DNA from: Massilia agri
GTDB lineage: Bacteria > Pseudomonadota > Gammaproteobacteria > Burkholderiales > Burkholderiaceae_D
NCBI RefSeq assembly: GCF_024753255.1
Contig: NZ_JANUHA010000006.1
Coordinates: 186,001 to 250,000, forward strand
DNA: 64,000 bases
Direction of reading: 5' to 3'
Shown here: positions 56,196 through 63,854 of the stretch, piece by piece
Layout of the letters: each line of letters starts with the position of its first letter
How positions within the stretch are numbered: the stretch's first letter is position 1
Position numbers and translations under genes: made by a program
Notes under the pieces: generated by a model
The model's database searches: none
Told to the model about the DNA's origin: nothing
The model's input: the letters and a program-made list of their open reading frames with translations, nothing else

Positions 56196-57668
56196 ATGGG
56201 CATGAACAGGGGCACGCCCCGCATGCGGCATGACATTCATGTCGCATTCAGGCGTCCGGATCGTCAACACGGCGCCATCGGAATCATGGCCGTCGGGGCC
56301 ATTATTATCCTGTGCGGGTTCTGCAGCCTGGCGCTGGACCTTTCTCGTGTTTATAACCGGAAGATGGAACTGCAGAGCGTGGCGGACGCCGCCGCAGTGA
56401 GCGCCGCAATCGAGCTCGACGGAACGAGGGCCGGACTCACCAGGGCGGCGCAGAAGGCAGCCTCACTGTTTGCAATCCCTGTGGTGTACGGCGGTCCCAG
56501 TTACGGATACGTTGCAGAATCGATGGACTGGTCGGATGACGCCATCAGATTCGCCGCCTCACCTGATGGCCCATGGCTGTCGAGTGGCGAGGCCGCTTCG
56601 AGAAGCGTTCCCAATGGTCTCCTGTATGCCCGCATCGATACCGGGGGGCTGGATCCGGCGTACGGACAAGTGCAGACCGTGTTCCTGCCCGTTGTTTCCA
56701 CGGGAGGGGCACTCACCTCGACAGCTGCGCGCGCCGTGGCTGGCCCGACTGCGCTTGGCGTCATGCCATTCGGAATATGTGCGATGGACGACGACGAAAA
56801 GCGCAACCGTGGTGGCGAGCTGGAGGAGTACGGGTTCAGGCGTGGCGTGAGCTATGACCTCATGCAGCTCAATTCCGAGTCCACGGGCGCGGGACAGACC
56901 TTCCTGATCCATCCTTTTGCCGGCCCAGGCGCCGCCTCGACGGCGCCAAGCAACTTCAATACCGTCGCGCCTTCCGTCTGTACCGGGATGATGGGGATGT
57001 CGCGGATCACGGGAGGGAGGGTCTCGGTCGTGTCGCCATTCCCCCTCGGTGACTACTACGAACAGTTCAACTCGCGCTTCGATTCCTATACCGCGCCATG
57101 CACACCCGATACCGCGCCCCCCGACAGGAACATCAAGCCCTACAAGTTCGACGATGGCAGCGTGTCGTGGATGACGACGGCGCCCGGGGCCCAGGCATCG
57201 GTCGTCTATCAAGACAGCGCCAATCAGAAGCGCTGGACCGTTGCAGGTCCCTACCCGTCACCGCCCGGGACCAGCGGCGAACAGTACGGCCCGCTGTGGA
57301 CCTATGCCAAGGCGGTCCGATATGCCGACCCGGCGCCAGTAGGAGGCTATGTCGCGTTCGCCACATCGAGCTGGAAAGACCTGTACACGCCGGGCGAGCC
57401 CACCGCCAAATCCAGTTATCCGTCCTCGTCGCCTTATCTGACTGGCGGAACGACATATGGTCGGACACCCACCCACACCGGCGTGCGTGACAGGCGGGTG
57501 CTGAATATTCCCTTGCTGTCTTGCCCGGTTGCGGGAAACAGCGCGACCGTGCTTGGAATCGGCAGATTCTTCATGACCGTGAAAGCCGACGATACCCATT
57601 TGTACGCCGAGTTTGCCGGCCTGGCAGAAGAGCAGACGCTTCGCACCCGAGTGAGGCTCTATCCATGA
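56196..57668 (+). CDS. TadG-like protein (Flp pilus-assembly TadE/G-like N-terminus)
   Basis: A 490-residue protein. Near residue 30 it has the TadG N-terminal pattern: HGAIGIMAVGAIIILCGFCS (one membrane helix), LALDLSRVYNRKMELQSVADAAAVSAAIEL. The remainder is a large extracytoplasmic domain rich in Gly/Ser/Thr/Pro without von Willebrand MIDAS motif that I can see. AAGGAGG (56185-56191) supports ATG 56196; ATG 56202 is nearly as good. It overlaps the TadE gene by four bases (ATGA). Confidence 0.82.
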   Translation: MGMNRGTPRMRHDIHVAFRRPDRQHGAIGIMAVGAIIILCGFCSLALDLSRVYNRKMELQSVADAAAVSAAIELDGTRAGLTRAAQKAASLFAIPVVYGGPSYGYVAESMDWSDDAIRFAASPDGPWLSSGEAASRSVPNGLLYARIDTGGLDPAYGQVQTVFLPVVSTGGALTSTAARAVAGPTALGVMPFGICAMDDDEKRNRGGELEEYGFRRGVSYDLMQLNSESTGAGQTFLIHPFAGPGAASTAPSNFNTVAPSVCTGMMGMSRITGGRVSVVSPFPLGDYYEQFNSRFDSYTAPCTPDTAPPDRNIKPYKFDDGSVSWMTTAPGAQASVVYQDSANQKRWTVAGPYPSPPGTSGEQYGPLWTYAKAVRYADPAPVGGYVAFATSSWKDLYTPGEPTAKSSYPSSSPYLTGGTTYGRTPTHTGVRDRRVLNIPLLSCPVAGNSATVLGIGRFFMTVKADDTHLYAEFAGLAEEQTLRTRVRLYP

Positions 57669-58276
57669 GAACACCTTTCTGCCAAGCCTACAGGCGAACG
57701 GTCCGAACGAAACAGCAGGGCGTCGCTGCTGTGGAGTTCTCGTTCGTGGCCATTGTCTTCTTTCTGATCTTCTTCGGCATCGTTGAAGTGTCGCGCGCGA
57801 TGTACATCATCAATACGCTGCAGGAGGTAACGCGTCGCGCAGCCGCGCTTGCGACGAACACCGATTTCAGCAATGCGGCAGCGATGCAGGAGGTACGCCA
57901 GCGCGCCATCTTCCGCGACTCGCCAGGCGTGCTGCTGTTTGCACAGCCGGTCGCGGACACGCACATCGTCATCGACTACATGTGGATACGGCGTGCAGGG
58001 GACACGATGACGATGGTGCCGATCCCGGCGGCATCCCTGCCGGCAAGCCCGGCAGCCAACTTCGCGAACTGCCTGGGCGACCCCTACAGCGAAGGTTGCA
58101 TACGGCTGGTGCGCGTGCGCGTGTGCCAGACCGCCAGTGCCGATGATTGTGATCCGGTCGGGTATCAGAACCTGGTGTCGCTGGTGCCGCTTTCGTTCGG
58201 CCTGCCGGTATCGATGACGATCGTGACAGCCGAGACACTGGGAATGCCTGCGGGCGTTCCCTGCGAATGCACGTGA
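57665..58276 (+). CDS. TadE-like protein
   Basis: A 203-residue protein: QQGVAAVEFSFVAIVFFLIFFGIVEVSR shows the TadE helix with Glu at +5 (split here: VAAVEFSFVAIVFFLIFFGI). The periplasmic domain has four or five cysteines (ANCLGDPYSEGC, VCQTASADDC, CEC), probably disulfide-bonded. Translationally coupled to the TadG-like gene upstream; its partner on the minus strand at 54630 is a second TadE. The three could form a minor Tad-like assembly, but no motor is nearby. Confidence 0.85.
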   Translation: MRTPFCQAYRRTVRTKQQGVAAVEFSFVAIVFFLIFFGIVEVSRAMYIINTLQEVTRRAAALATNTDFSNAAAMQEVRQRAIFRDSPGVLLFAQPVADTHIVIDYMWIRRAGDTMTMVPIPAASLPASPAANFANCLGDPYSEGCIRLVRVRVCQTASADDCDPVGYQNLVSLVPLSFGLPVSMTIVTAETLGMPAGVPCECT

Positions 58277-58309
58277 CCGGCGGCGGCCAGCGGTCGACAC
58301 CATCGACGC

Positions 58310-58657
58310 TTACTGCGCCTTCTCCCACTGCACGACGGTCACCGCACCGTTCACCCGTTCGGCCGCGAAGCGGATCCTGTCGCCGACCTGAACCTGGTCC
58401 AGCATCGCCGCATCCTTCACGCGCAGGACCATGGTCATCCCGGCCATGTTGAGGTTTTTGATTTCTCCGTGGCGCAGGGTGATCTTGCCGGCTTCCTTGT
58501 CGATCTTCTTCACTTCGCCGTCGGTCAGATCTGCCGCTGCGGGCGCTTCCTGGCCCGCAGCTGCCGCGCCATGCCCTGCATGGGAGTCTTGTGCACATGC
58601 GATGGCGCTTGCTGCAGTCATTACGAGAGCCAGGGTCAGTTTCGAGAAAGCGTTCAT
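58310..58657 (-). CDS. CusF-like periplasmic copper-binding protein
   Basis: A 115-residue protein with signal peptide (MNAFSKLTLALVMTAASAIA). The mature protein begins with a His/Ala stretch (SHAGHG) and contains the CusF/CopK-type OB core: VKKIDKEAGKITLRHGEIKN and LNMAGMTMVLRVKD, where the His, two Met and nearby aromatic residue bind Cu(I)/Ag(I) in CusF. It is the last gene of the copper operon, 42 bases after the multicopper oxidase. AAGGAG fixes the start. Confidence 0.9.
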   Translation of the reverse strand: MNAFSKLTLALVMTAASAIACAQDSHAGHGAAAAGQEAPAAADLTDGEVKKIDKEAGKITLRHGEIKNLNMAGMTMVLRVKDAAMLDQVQVGDRIRFAAERVNGAVTVVQWEKAQ

Positions 58658-58699
58658 GGTGTCTCCTTGTCGGGTTGTTTCAGTTGTCATGCCTGAAAA

Positions 58700-60091
58700 T
58701 CAATGATGGCCCTGGTGGCCCCTGGGTTTGCGCACCGTGACTTCGACCTCGGGCGTTTTTGCCGCAGGCATGGATTGTCCGCCTGCATCCTGCTGGCGCA
58801 CCGCCGCCGGCGCTTCGCCCTTCCATTCATATGCCACGGTACCGGCCGGGTGCTTGTACCAGCCGGGATCCCTGTAGTCGCCGGCTTTCTGGTCCTTGCG
58901 CACCTTCAGCACGGTGAACATGCCGCCCATCTCCACGCCACCAAAGGGGCCCTGGCCCGTCATCATCGGCAAGGTGTTGTCCGGCAGCGGCATCTCCATG
59001 TCGCCCATCGAGCCACCTTTCTCGCCCATGACCATGTAGTCCGGCACCAGTTTCGTGATCTTCTCGGCGACGCCGCGGTGGTCCACGCCGATCAGGTTCG
59101 GGACGTCGTGGCCCATGGCGTTCATGGTGTGGTGCGACTTGTGGCAGTGGAAGGCCCAGTCGCCGGGTTCGCTTGCCACGAACTCGATGGCGCGCATCTG
59201 GCCCACGGCGACATCGGTCGTGACCTCCGGCCAGCGCGACTCCGGCCGGGTCCAGCCGCCGTCCGTGCCGGTGACCTCGAACTCGTGTCCGTGCAGGTGG
59301 ATCGGGTGGTTGGTCATTGTCAGGTTGCCCACGCGGATGCGTACACGGTCGTTCTGGCGCACGTTCATCGTGTCGATACCCGGGAACGCACGGCTGTTGA
59401 AGGTCCAGATATTAAAGTCCAGCATTTCGTTGACGCGTGGCGTGTAGCTGCCCGGCTCGATGTCGTAGGCGTTCAGCAGGAAAACGAAATCGCGGTCGAC
59501 CCTGTGCTGGGCCGGGTTCTTCGGATGCGTGACCCAGAAACCCATCATCCCCATCGCCATCTGGACCATCTCGTCCGCGTGCGGGTGGTACATGAAGGTG
59601 CCCGGGCGCCGGGCGACGAACTCGTAGACGAAGGTCTTGCCTGGCTGGATGCCCGGCTGGGTCAGGCCCGTCACGCCGTCCATCCCGTTTGGCAGGCGCT
59701 GGCCGTGCCAGTGGATGCTGGTGTGCTCGGGCAGCTTGTTCGTCACAAAGATGCGCACGCGGTCGCCCTCGACCACCTCGATGGTCGGCCCCGGGCTCTG
59801 GCCGTTGTAGCCCCACAGATTGGCCTTCATGCCGGGCGCGATCTCGCGCACGACCGGTTCGGCGATCAGGTGGAACTCCTTGACGCCATTGTTCATGCGC
59901 CAGGGAAGGGACCAGCCGTTCAGGGTGACTACCGGATGGTAGGGGCGGCCATTCGGCGGCGGTGGCGGCGGCTGGGTCGCCGCGCTGTTCATGATGGGCG
60001 CTTCGGGCAGGGTGGCCGCGCCGGCGCGGCTGACCAGTCCGGCGCCGACCAGCGCTGCGGCGCCGGTAAAGAAATCTCGACGAGTAGACAT
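58700..60091 (-). CDS. Multicopper oxidase, periplasmic (Tat-exported)
   Basis: A 463-residue oxidase with a Tat signal (STRRDFFTGAAALVGAG). Copper sites in order: HWHGQRLPNGMDG, MYHPHADEM, HPIHLHGHEF and AFHCHKSHHTMNAMGH, which supply type 1, 2 and 3 copper ligands; a Met-rich tail (MGDMEMPLPDNTLPMM) suggests Cu(I) oxidation. It probably detoxifies periplasmic Cu(I) with the CusF-like and TolC-like proteins. The C-terminal HQGHH is His-rich. Lies 13 bases after the TolC-like gene. Confidence 0.92.
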   Translation of the reverse strand: MSTRRDFFTGAAALVGAGLVSRAGAATLPEAPIMNSAATQPPPPPPNGRPYHPVVTLNGWSLPWRMNNGVKEFHLIAEPVVREIAPGMKANLWGYNGQSPGPTIEVVEGDRVRIFVTNKLPEHTSIHWHGQRLPNGMDGVTGLTQPGIQPGKTFVYEFVARRPGTFMYHPHADEMVQMAMGMMGFWVTHPKNPAQHRVDRDFVFLLNAYDIEPGSYTPRVNEMLDFNIWTFNSRAFPGIDTMNVRQNDRVRIRVGNLTMTNHPIHLHGHEFEVTGTDGGWTRPESRWPEVTTDVAVGQMRAIEFVASEPGDWAFHCHKSHHTMNAMGHDVPNLIGVDHRGVAEKITKLVPDYMVMGEKGGSMGDMEMPLPDNTLPMMTGQGPFGGVEMGGMFTVLKVRKDQKAGDYRDPGWYKHPAGTVAYEWKGEAPAAVRQQDAGGQSMPAAKTPEVEVTVRKPRGHQGHH

Positions 60092-60104
60092 GTTCTATTC
60101 CTTG

Positions 60105-61517
60105 TCAGTGTTCGGGTGCTTGCGCAGACGCGGAGGCCGTCAGTGCCACCGTCGATCCGCCGCTGCCGTTGATGGCGGCCTGCAGCTCGGTTTCCGCGAT
60201 CCAGAAATCGCGCTGCGCTTCGATCGCGGTGTTCACCCCGGTGATCTGGGCGCGTGCATCGGCCAGCAGCTCGAAGACGCTCATGAGCATCCCGTTGTAG
60301 CGAAGCAGGGTTTCTTCAGAAATTCTCTTCTGCTGAGGCACGACTTCGTCGCGGTAATGCCTGGCGACGTCATAGGTCGTCCGGTAGGCGGAGTACGCTT
60401 CGCGCACCTGCGAGCGTGCGGTGACGGCGGTGTGGGCGGCGCGGTGCACCGACTGCATGTAGAGCGCCTCGGCTTTCGCCACGCGGGCGCCGCCCCAGTC
60501 GAAGATCGGCAGGGCCAGCTCGATTTCGTAGCCGTTCTCGCGCGGCGCACCCGACTTGCTTGTGTTCGCATAACCGGCGTCGAGCACGTTGATCACGCCG
60601 GTCGCCCTGGTGAGACCGAGCGCGCGGGCAGTGGATTCGGCATCCAGTGTCGCGAGCTGGACGTCGAGCCGCTGCCGCATCGCCTGCGCTTCCACGTTGC
60701 CCGCTTCGCGCGCCGCTGCCGGAAGATCGGGAAGCCTGTCGGGGAGGGTGAACGCGGTCTGCGTACCCCATACCCCCAGCAGGCGGGCGAGCTGCTCGCG
60801 CGCGGCCGTCGCCCTGTGCCGCGCACGCGCGAGCTGGGCGGTGGTTTCGGCCGAGAACACCTGTTCCCTGGCCTGGTCGAGGGCGCTCAGGTTGCCGGCC
60901 CTGGCCATGCGCTGGGCCAGTTCGGCGCTGGCCTGGGCGGCGTCACGCACCTGCTCCGCATAGCGCGCCGACTGGGCCGCGGCTACGGCGTTGAACCAGG
61001 CCTTGCGCGTGTCGGCGGCGAGGCGCACCGCGTCCGTCGCGGCGACCAGCTGCGCGCCCCGGAAGCGGCGCGCTTCGATATCGCGGCGAATCGGCATGGT
61101 GAGCAGGCCGACCAGGTCGAACATGACGCCGCGCTCGATCTCCGTCTCGCCGCCGCCCGACATGCGGCTGAAGCTGAAAGCCGGATTGCGCATGCGTCCC
61201 GCCTGGACGAGATCGGCTTCCGCCACGCCGAGGCCGGCGAGCGAAGCGCGCAGGCCGCGGTTGTTGAGCAGGGCCACGCGCACGGCGCCGTCTGCGGTGA
61301 GGGGCGCCTGCAGGAGCCGGTCGAGTTCCGCCCGGGCCGTGTCGCCGTCGTCGCTTGCCTTCGGCAGGCGGACGTCCTGGCCGCTGCGTGCCGAGGCCAT
61401 GGTCGATACCGCATCGAGACCACCGTCCCGGGAGAAGGTGGCGCAGCCGCCCAATACAAGCGCGAGCACGCCGGCCGTAATGGCGCGGAGCAGGGGTGGC
61501 GAAGTCTGTATAGTCAT
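60105..61517 (-). CDS. TolC-family outer-membrane lipoprotein
   Basis: A 470-residue protein with a lipoprotein signal (LALVLGGC, Cys about 25) and two TolC/OEP repeats rich in Ala and coiled-coil helix (ARAELDRLLQAPLTADGAVR; VREAYSAYRTTYDVARHY). It is like CusC, the outer-membrane channel of copper RND pumps, but no CusA or CusB gene is in this operon. It lies 13 bases before the oxidase gene and 18 bases after the small His-rich gene. Confidence 0.9.
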   Translation of the reverse strand: MTIQTSPPLLRAITAGVLALVLGGCATFSRDGGLDAVSTMASARSGQDVRLPKASDDGDTARAELDRLLQAPLTADGAVRVALLNNRGLRASLAGLGVAEADLVQAGRMRNPAFSFSRMSGGGETEIERGVMFDLVGLLTMPIRRDIEARRFRGAQLVAATDAVRLAADTRKAWFNAVAAAQSARYAEQVRDAAQASAELAQRMARAGNLSALDQAREQVFSAETTAQLARARHRATAAREQLARLLGVWGTQTAFTLPDRLPDLPAAAREAGNVEAQAMRQRLDVQLATLDAESTARALGLTRATGVINVLDAGYANTSKSGAPRENGYEIELALPIFDWGGARVAKAEALYMQSVHRAAHTAVTARSQVREAYSAYRTTYDVARHYRDEVVPQQKRISEETLLRYNGMLMSVFELLADARAQITGVNTAIEAQRDFWIAETELQAAINGSGGSTVALTASASAQAPEH

Positions 61518-61535
61518 CGTCTTGCCTCGGATGGT

Positions 61536-61871
61536 TCAGTGGTGTTGATGCCCGGTTGTCGCCGGCGCCGGCGTCGACGGTGCGGGAGCCGGGGCCTGCT
61601 GGTGTGCGGAGGCCGGCGCCTGTGGGGAGCCGTGCGCCGCATGGCCCGCTCCGTTTGCGACGACATCATTTAGCTGGCGCCAGTTTTTATCCGGCGTTGC
61701 GTGGCTGTCCTGCGGCAGGCTTGAATAGCCCACGATCGCGGACTCGTACACGGGCTGCGGCACCGCCACGCCGGGGTCGAGCGGGTCGGGCAGGCTGGAA
61801 GATTGCTGGGCATGCGCGGGCAGCACGGCCATCAGGACGGCGAGGGCAGTCGCCAATTGCATTGGTTTCAT
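61536..61871 (-). CDS. Small secreted His-rich protein of the copper operon
   Basis: A 111-residue protein with signal peptide (MKPMQLATALAVLMAVLPAHA). The mature part carries DPLDPGVAVPQPVYESAIVGY, DKNWRQLNDVV and ends with His/Ala/Pro low-complexity (TTGHQHH and GHAAHG), which could bind metal. It lies between the DUF2946 gene and the TolC-like gene, in the same direction. The motif with Trp around KNWRQLND recurs in copper-cluster proteins, but I cannot name the family. Confidence 0.75.
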   Translation of the reverse strand: MKPMQLATALAVLMAVLPAHAQQSSSLPDPLDPGVAVPQPVYESAIVGYSSLPQDSHATPDKNWRQLNDVVANGAGHAAHGSPQAPASAHQQAPAPAPSTPAPATTGHQHH

Positions 61872-61976
61872 CGTGAATCCTCATAATCGGTGAGGGAACG
61901 TGCGCTGGACGCACGGCCGCTTGCGAAGCAGGCGCGGTGGTGCGGCAGCACCAGCCGGGATCAGCTTCCGAATCGA

Positions 61977-62399
61977 TTAAGCGGATGGATGCCGGGGAGG
62001 TCGCTGCGGACCATCCGGGATGAAGCCGGAATTGAAGATGGACGGCGAGGCATTGACTGCGTCGGAGCCGTCGAAGCTGGGAAGGGGAAGGAAAACCGAT
62101 GGCGGCGCCACGGCGCCGGCGCACAGTGCCGAACAGGCGCTGCACGAGGAGTGCGCTTTTTTCGTGAGGTCCGGTACCGGCGCATCGTCGTCGGCTGCCG
62201 CGGCCGCGTGGTGCGCCGCGTGATCGCCGCCATGGTGCGCATCCGCATCCGCGGCCGGCTGGTGATGCGGCATGCTGATGCCGCTCGACGCGTGCTGGCG
62301 GACCGGCGCGCAAGACATCCCGACGCTGGCGGCGACCGCATGGAGCGGCAGCATCAGCATCAGTATCCAAACGAGGAATGTCTTGACGGTGAGGTTCAT
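61977..62399 (-). CDS. DUF2946-like protein of the copper operon
   Basis: A 140-residue protein with signal peptide (KTFLVWILMLMLPLHAVAA). The central part is His/Asp-rich (ADADAHHGGDHAAHHAAAAA), followed by the cysteine cluster SSCSACSALC, the pattern of DUF2946 proteins found with copper genes. The ATG is at 62399; no Shine-Dalgarno is present and a -10-like TATACT lies only 10 bases upstream (62410-62415). It is the first gene of the minus-strand operon. Confidence 0.8.
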   Translation of the reverse strand: MNLTVKTFLVWILMLMLPLHAVAASVGMSCAPVRQHASSGISMPHHQPAADADAHHGGDHAAHHAAAAADDDAPVPDLTKKAHSSCSACSALCAGAVAPPSVFLPLPSFDGSDAVNASPSIFNSGFIPDGPQRPPRHPSA

Positions 62400-62409
62400 G
62401 GGCGAGGGG

Positions 62410-62415
62410 AGTATA
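62410..62415 (-). promoter_or_regulatory. -10-like element just upstream of the copper operon
   Basis: TATACT on the minus strand, ten bases before the ATG at 62399. A transcript would start at about 62402-62404, giving a leader of only three to five bases. No consensus -35 with the right spacing is visible (TTTTCA at 16 bases). Confidence 0.4.
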
Positions 62416-62510
62416 GCACGGCATTTTCGCCTGAAAAGGGGGAAAAGGTTCGGCGAAGTCATTGTGCGAGCACGCATGCATGGCCGAATCCAGCGCGCCA
62501 TCGACGACGC

Positions 62511-62541
62511 TTGACCTTTCCACAATTGGAAGGTTTAGAGT
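62511..62541 (+). promoter_or_regulatory. CueR-type operator/promoter upstream of the ferredoxin
   Basis: TTGACC (62511-62516), a 19-base spacer, TAGAGT (62536-62541); the spacer holds ACCTTTCC-ACAATT-GGAAGGT. The pattern is very like the CueR site at the E. coli copA promoter and like the one at 35167-35197. It reads rightward, away from the copper operon. Confidence 0.85.
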
Positions 62542-62571
62542 AGGTCGAGTTAATTTTTTCGGAGTTTCATC

Positions 62572-62730
62572 ATGCACGCACGCAAGCGATTGACCGAGCC
62601 CTCCGGGACTGCACGCCAGCCTTCCCCCGGTAGCGGCCAGGCCGGCGACACGAGGGCGCCAGCCAGGCAATGCCTGTTCTGCCGATACCGGCGCGCCCAA
62701 GCGGAGCGAAAGGAAACATCCAATGCCTAA
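62572..62730 (+). CDS. Small ORF with CxxC motif, 52 residues
   Basis: An ATG 31 bases after the CueR-type -10, with GGAG at 62561-62564 at good spacing. The peptide is basic (MHARKRLTEPSGTARQ...) and has RQCLFCRYRR, a CxxC that might bind Cu(I). The stop TAA lies inside the start of the ferredoxin gene (overlap of 8 bases), so it may serve translational coupling. Codon use is ordinary for the genome. I cannot name a family; it may be a leader peptide. Confidence 0.45.
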   Translation: MHARKRLTEPSGTARQPSPGSGQAGDTRAPARQCLFCRYRRAQAERKETSNA

Positions 62731-63061
62731 GCTGACCGTCCTTCCGCATCCGGAGTGCGCGCCTGCCGGGGTGCTCATCGAAGCCAGTCCCGGCACCAGT
62801 ATCTGTGACGCCTTGCTCGAGCATGGGGTGGAGATCGAGCACGCCTGCGGCAAGGTGGGCGCCTGCACGACCTGCCACGTCATCGTCCGCGAAGGCTTCG
62901 GGTCACTGGATGAAGCAGGCGACGCCGAAGAAGACATGCTCGACCGTGCCTGGGGCGTCGAACGGCATTCGCGCCTGTCATGCCAGGCGATCGTCGCCGA
63001 GGCCGACTTGAGCGTCGAGATCCCGCGCTATTCGCTCAATCACGCGAAGGAGAACGGCTAG
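62723..63061 (+). CDS. Plant/ISC-type [2Fe-2S] ferredoxin
   Basis: A 112-residue protein. Cluster ligands are C42, C48, C51 and C87 (HACGKVGACTTCHVI ... RLSCQ), the C-x5-C-x2-C-xn-C arrangement of Isc-type ferredoxin (Fdx) used in Fe-S cluster assembly. Acidic patch DEAGDAEEDM follows, suited for docking. AGGAAA precedes ATG. It is not next to isc genes; it lies behind a CueR-type promoter. Whether it is the main Isc ferredoxin or a copper-induced paralogue cannot be decided here. Confidence 0.92.
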   Translation: MPKLTVLPHPECAPAGVLIEASPGTSICDALLEHGVEIEHACGKVGACTTCHVIVREGFGSLDEAGDAEEDMLDRAWGVERHSRLSCQAIVAEADLSVEIPRYSLNHAKENG

Positions 63062-63131
63062 CGACAGGAAGACGGCTCCTGCCCGCCATGGGCGCCACAC
63101 CTGGGCCTCTTCACATCGCAGGGCCGCTGGC

Positions 63132-63659
63132 CTACTGCATGGCCTGGGTCCGCGCTTCGGGCGCGTTCGTGCCCACCGGGCGGATCTGGGTGCCCTGGTG
63201 CAGGGCGACGCGCCAGCCCTCCGGGTAGCGGGTCCAGATGCGCACATAGCGGCCGCGCAGCGTGGTGGCCGGCTGGTCCATCGGGACGCTGCGGTAGGTG
63301 CCGGTGACGATGGCGGTGCCGCCGTCGTCGACGAGGCGGATCTCCATCTCCTCGACGCCGTAGTTGCGGATGCGGTATTCGTCGCGCGCCAGTGCCTGCA
63401 GGAACTCGGTCTTGGTGCGCACCCGGCCATTGCTTTCGACGTGGTAGTAGTCACCGCTGATGAGGCGGCGCAGCGTATCGATGTCGCGCTGGATCAGGGC
63501 CTGGGCGCGCAGGCGCTCCGCTTCGCGCACGCCGGCCGCGGCCTGGCCCTGGGCTGCGCCTCCCTGCGAACGCGCAGCCGGCTCGAGTGCGGCCTGCGAG
63601 CCCAGGGCGGGAGGTGCCAGGCAGACGAGGCAAAGCGCAAGAATGGTCGTGGCGCGCAT
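63132..63659 (-). CDS. Secreted NTF2-like (DUF4440) protein
   Basis: A 175-residue protein with a signal peptide (MRATTILALCLVCLAPPALG). The mature part is a SnoaL/NTF2-like cone: EAERLRAQALIQRDIDTLRRLISGDYYHV, then RTKTEFLQALARDEYRIRN and a beta-sheet ending RYPEGWRVALHQGTQI. The fold often binds small ligands or forms hydrolases; function unknown. The ATG at 63659 has AGGA. It converges on the ferredoxin gene with a 70-base gap. Confidence 0.82.
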   Translation of the reverse strand: MRATTILALCLVCLAPPALGSQAALEPAARSQGGAAQGQAAAGVREAERLRAQALIQRDIDTLRRLISGDYYHVESNGRVRTKTEFLQALARDEYRIRNYGVEEMEIRLVDDGGTAIVTGTYRSVPMDQPATTLRGRYVRIWTRYPEGWRVALHQGTQIRPVGTNAPEARTQAMQ

Positions 63660-63854
63660 GGTGGTTCCTGGTGAAGTGCTGGAGCGATTATAGGATTGCA
63701 GCGCTCGCTGAAATGTCACATATTATCTCGGATGAGAAACATTGTTGGTAATTCAGACACTGTAATTTTGTGTAGGTAATTGTATATCTGTTACAGTTCT
63801 GTCTGGACCGCGCACCCTGCCGGCAATGCCGTACCTTCCGACCGAACGAGATCT

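Noticed and set aside
62570..62878. Minus-strand frame opposite the ferredoxin start
   Set aside because: Antisense of the clear ferredoxin frame; no start signal or family pattern.
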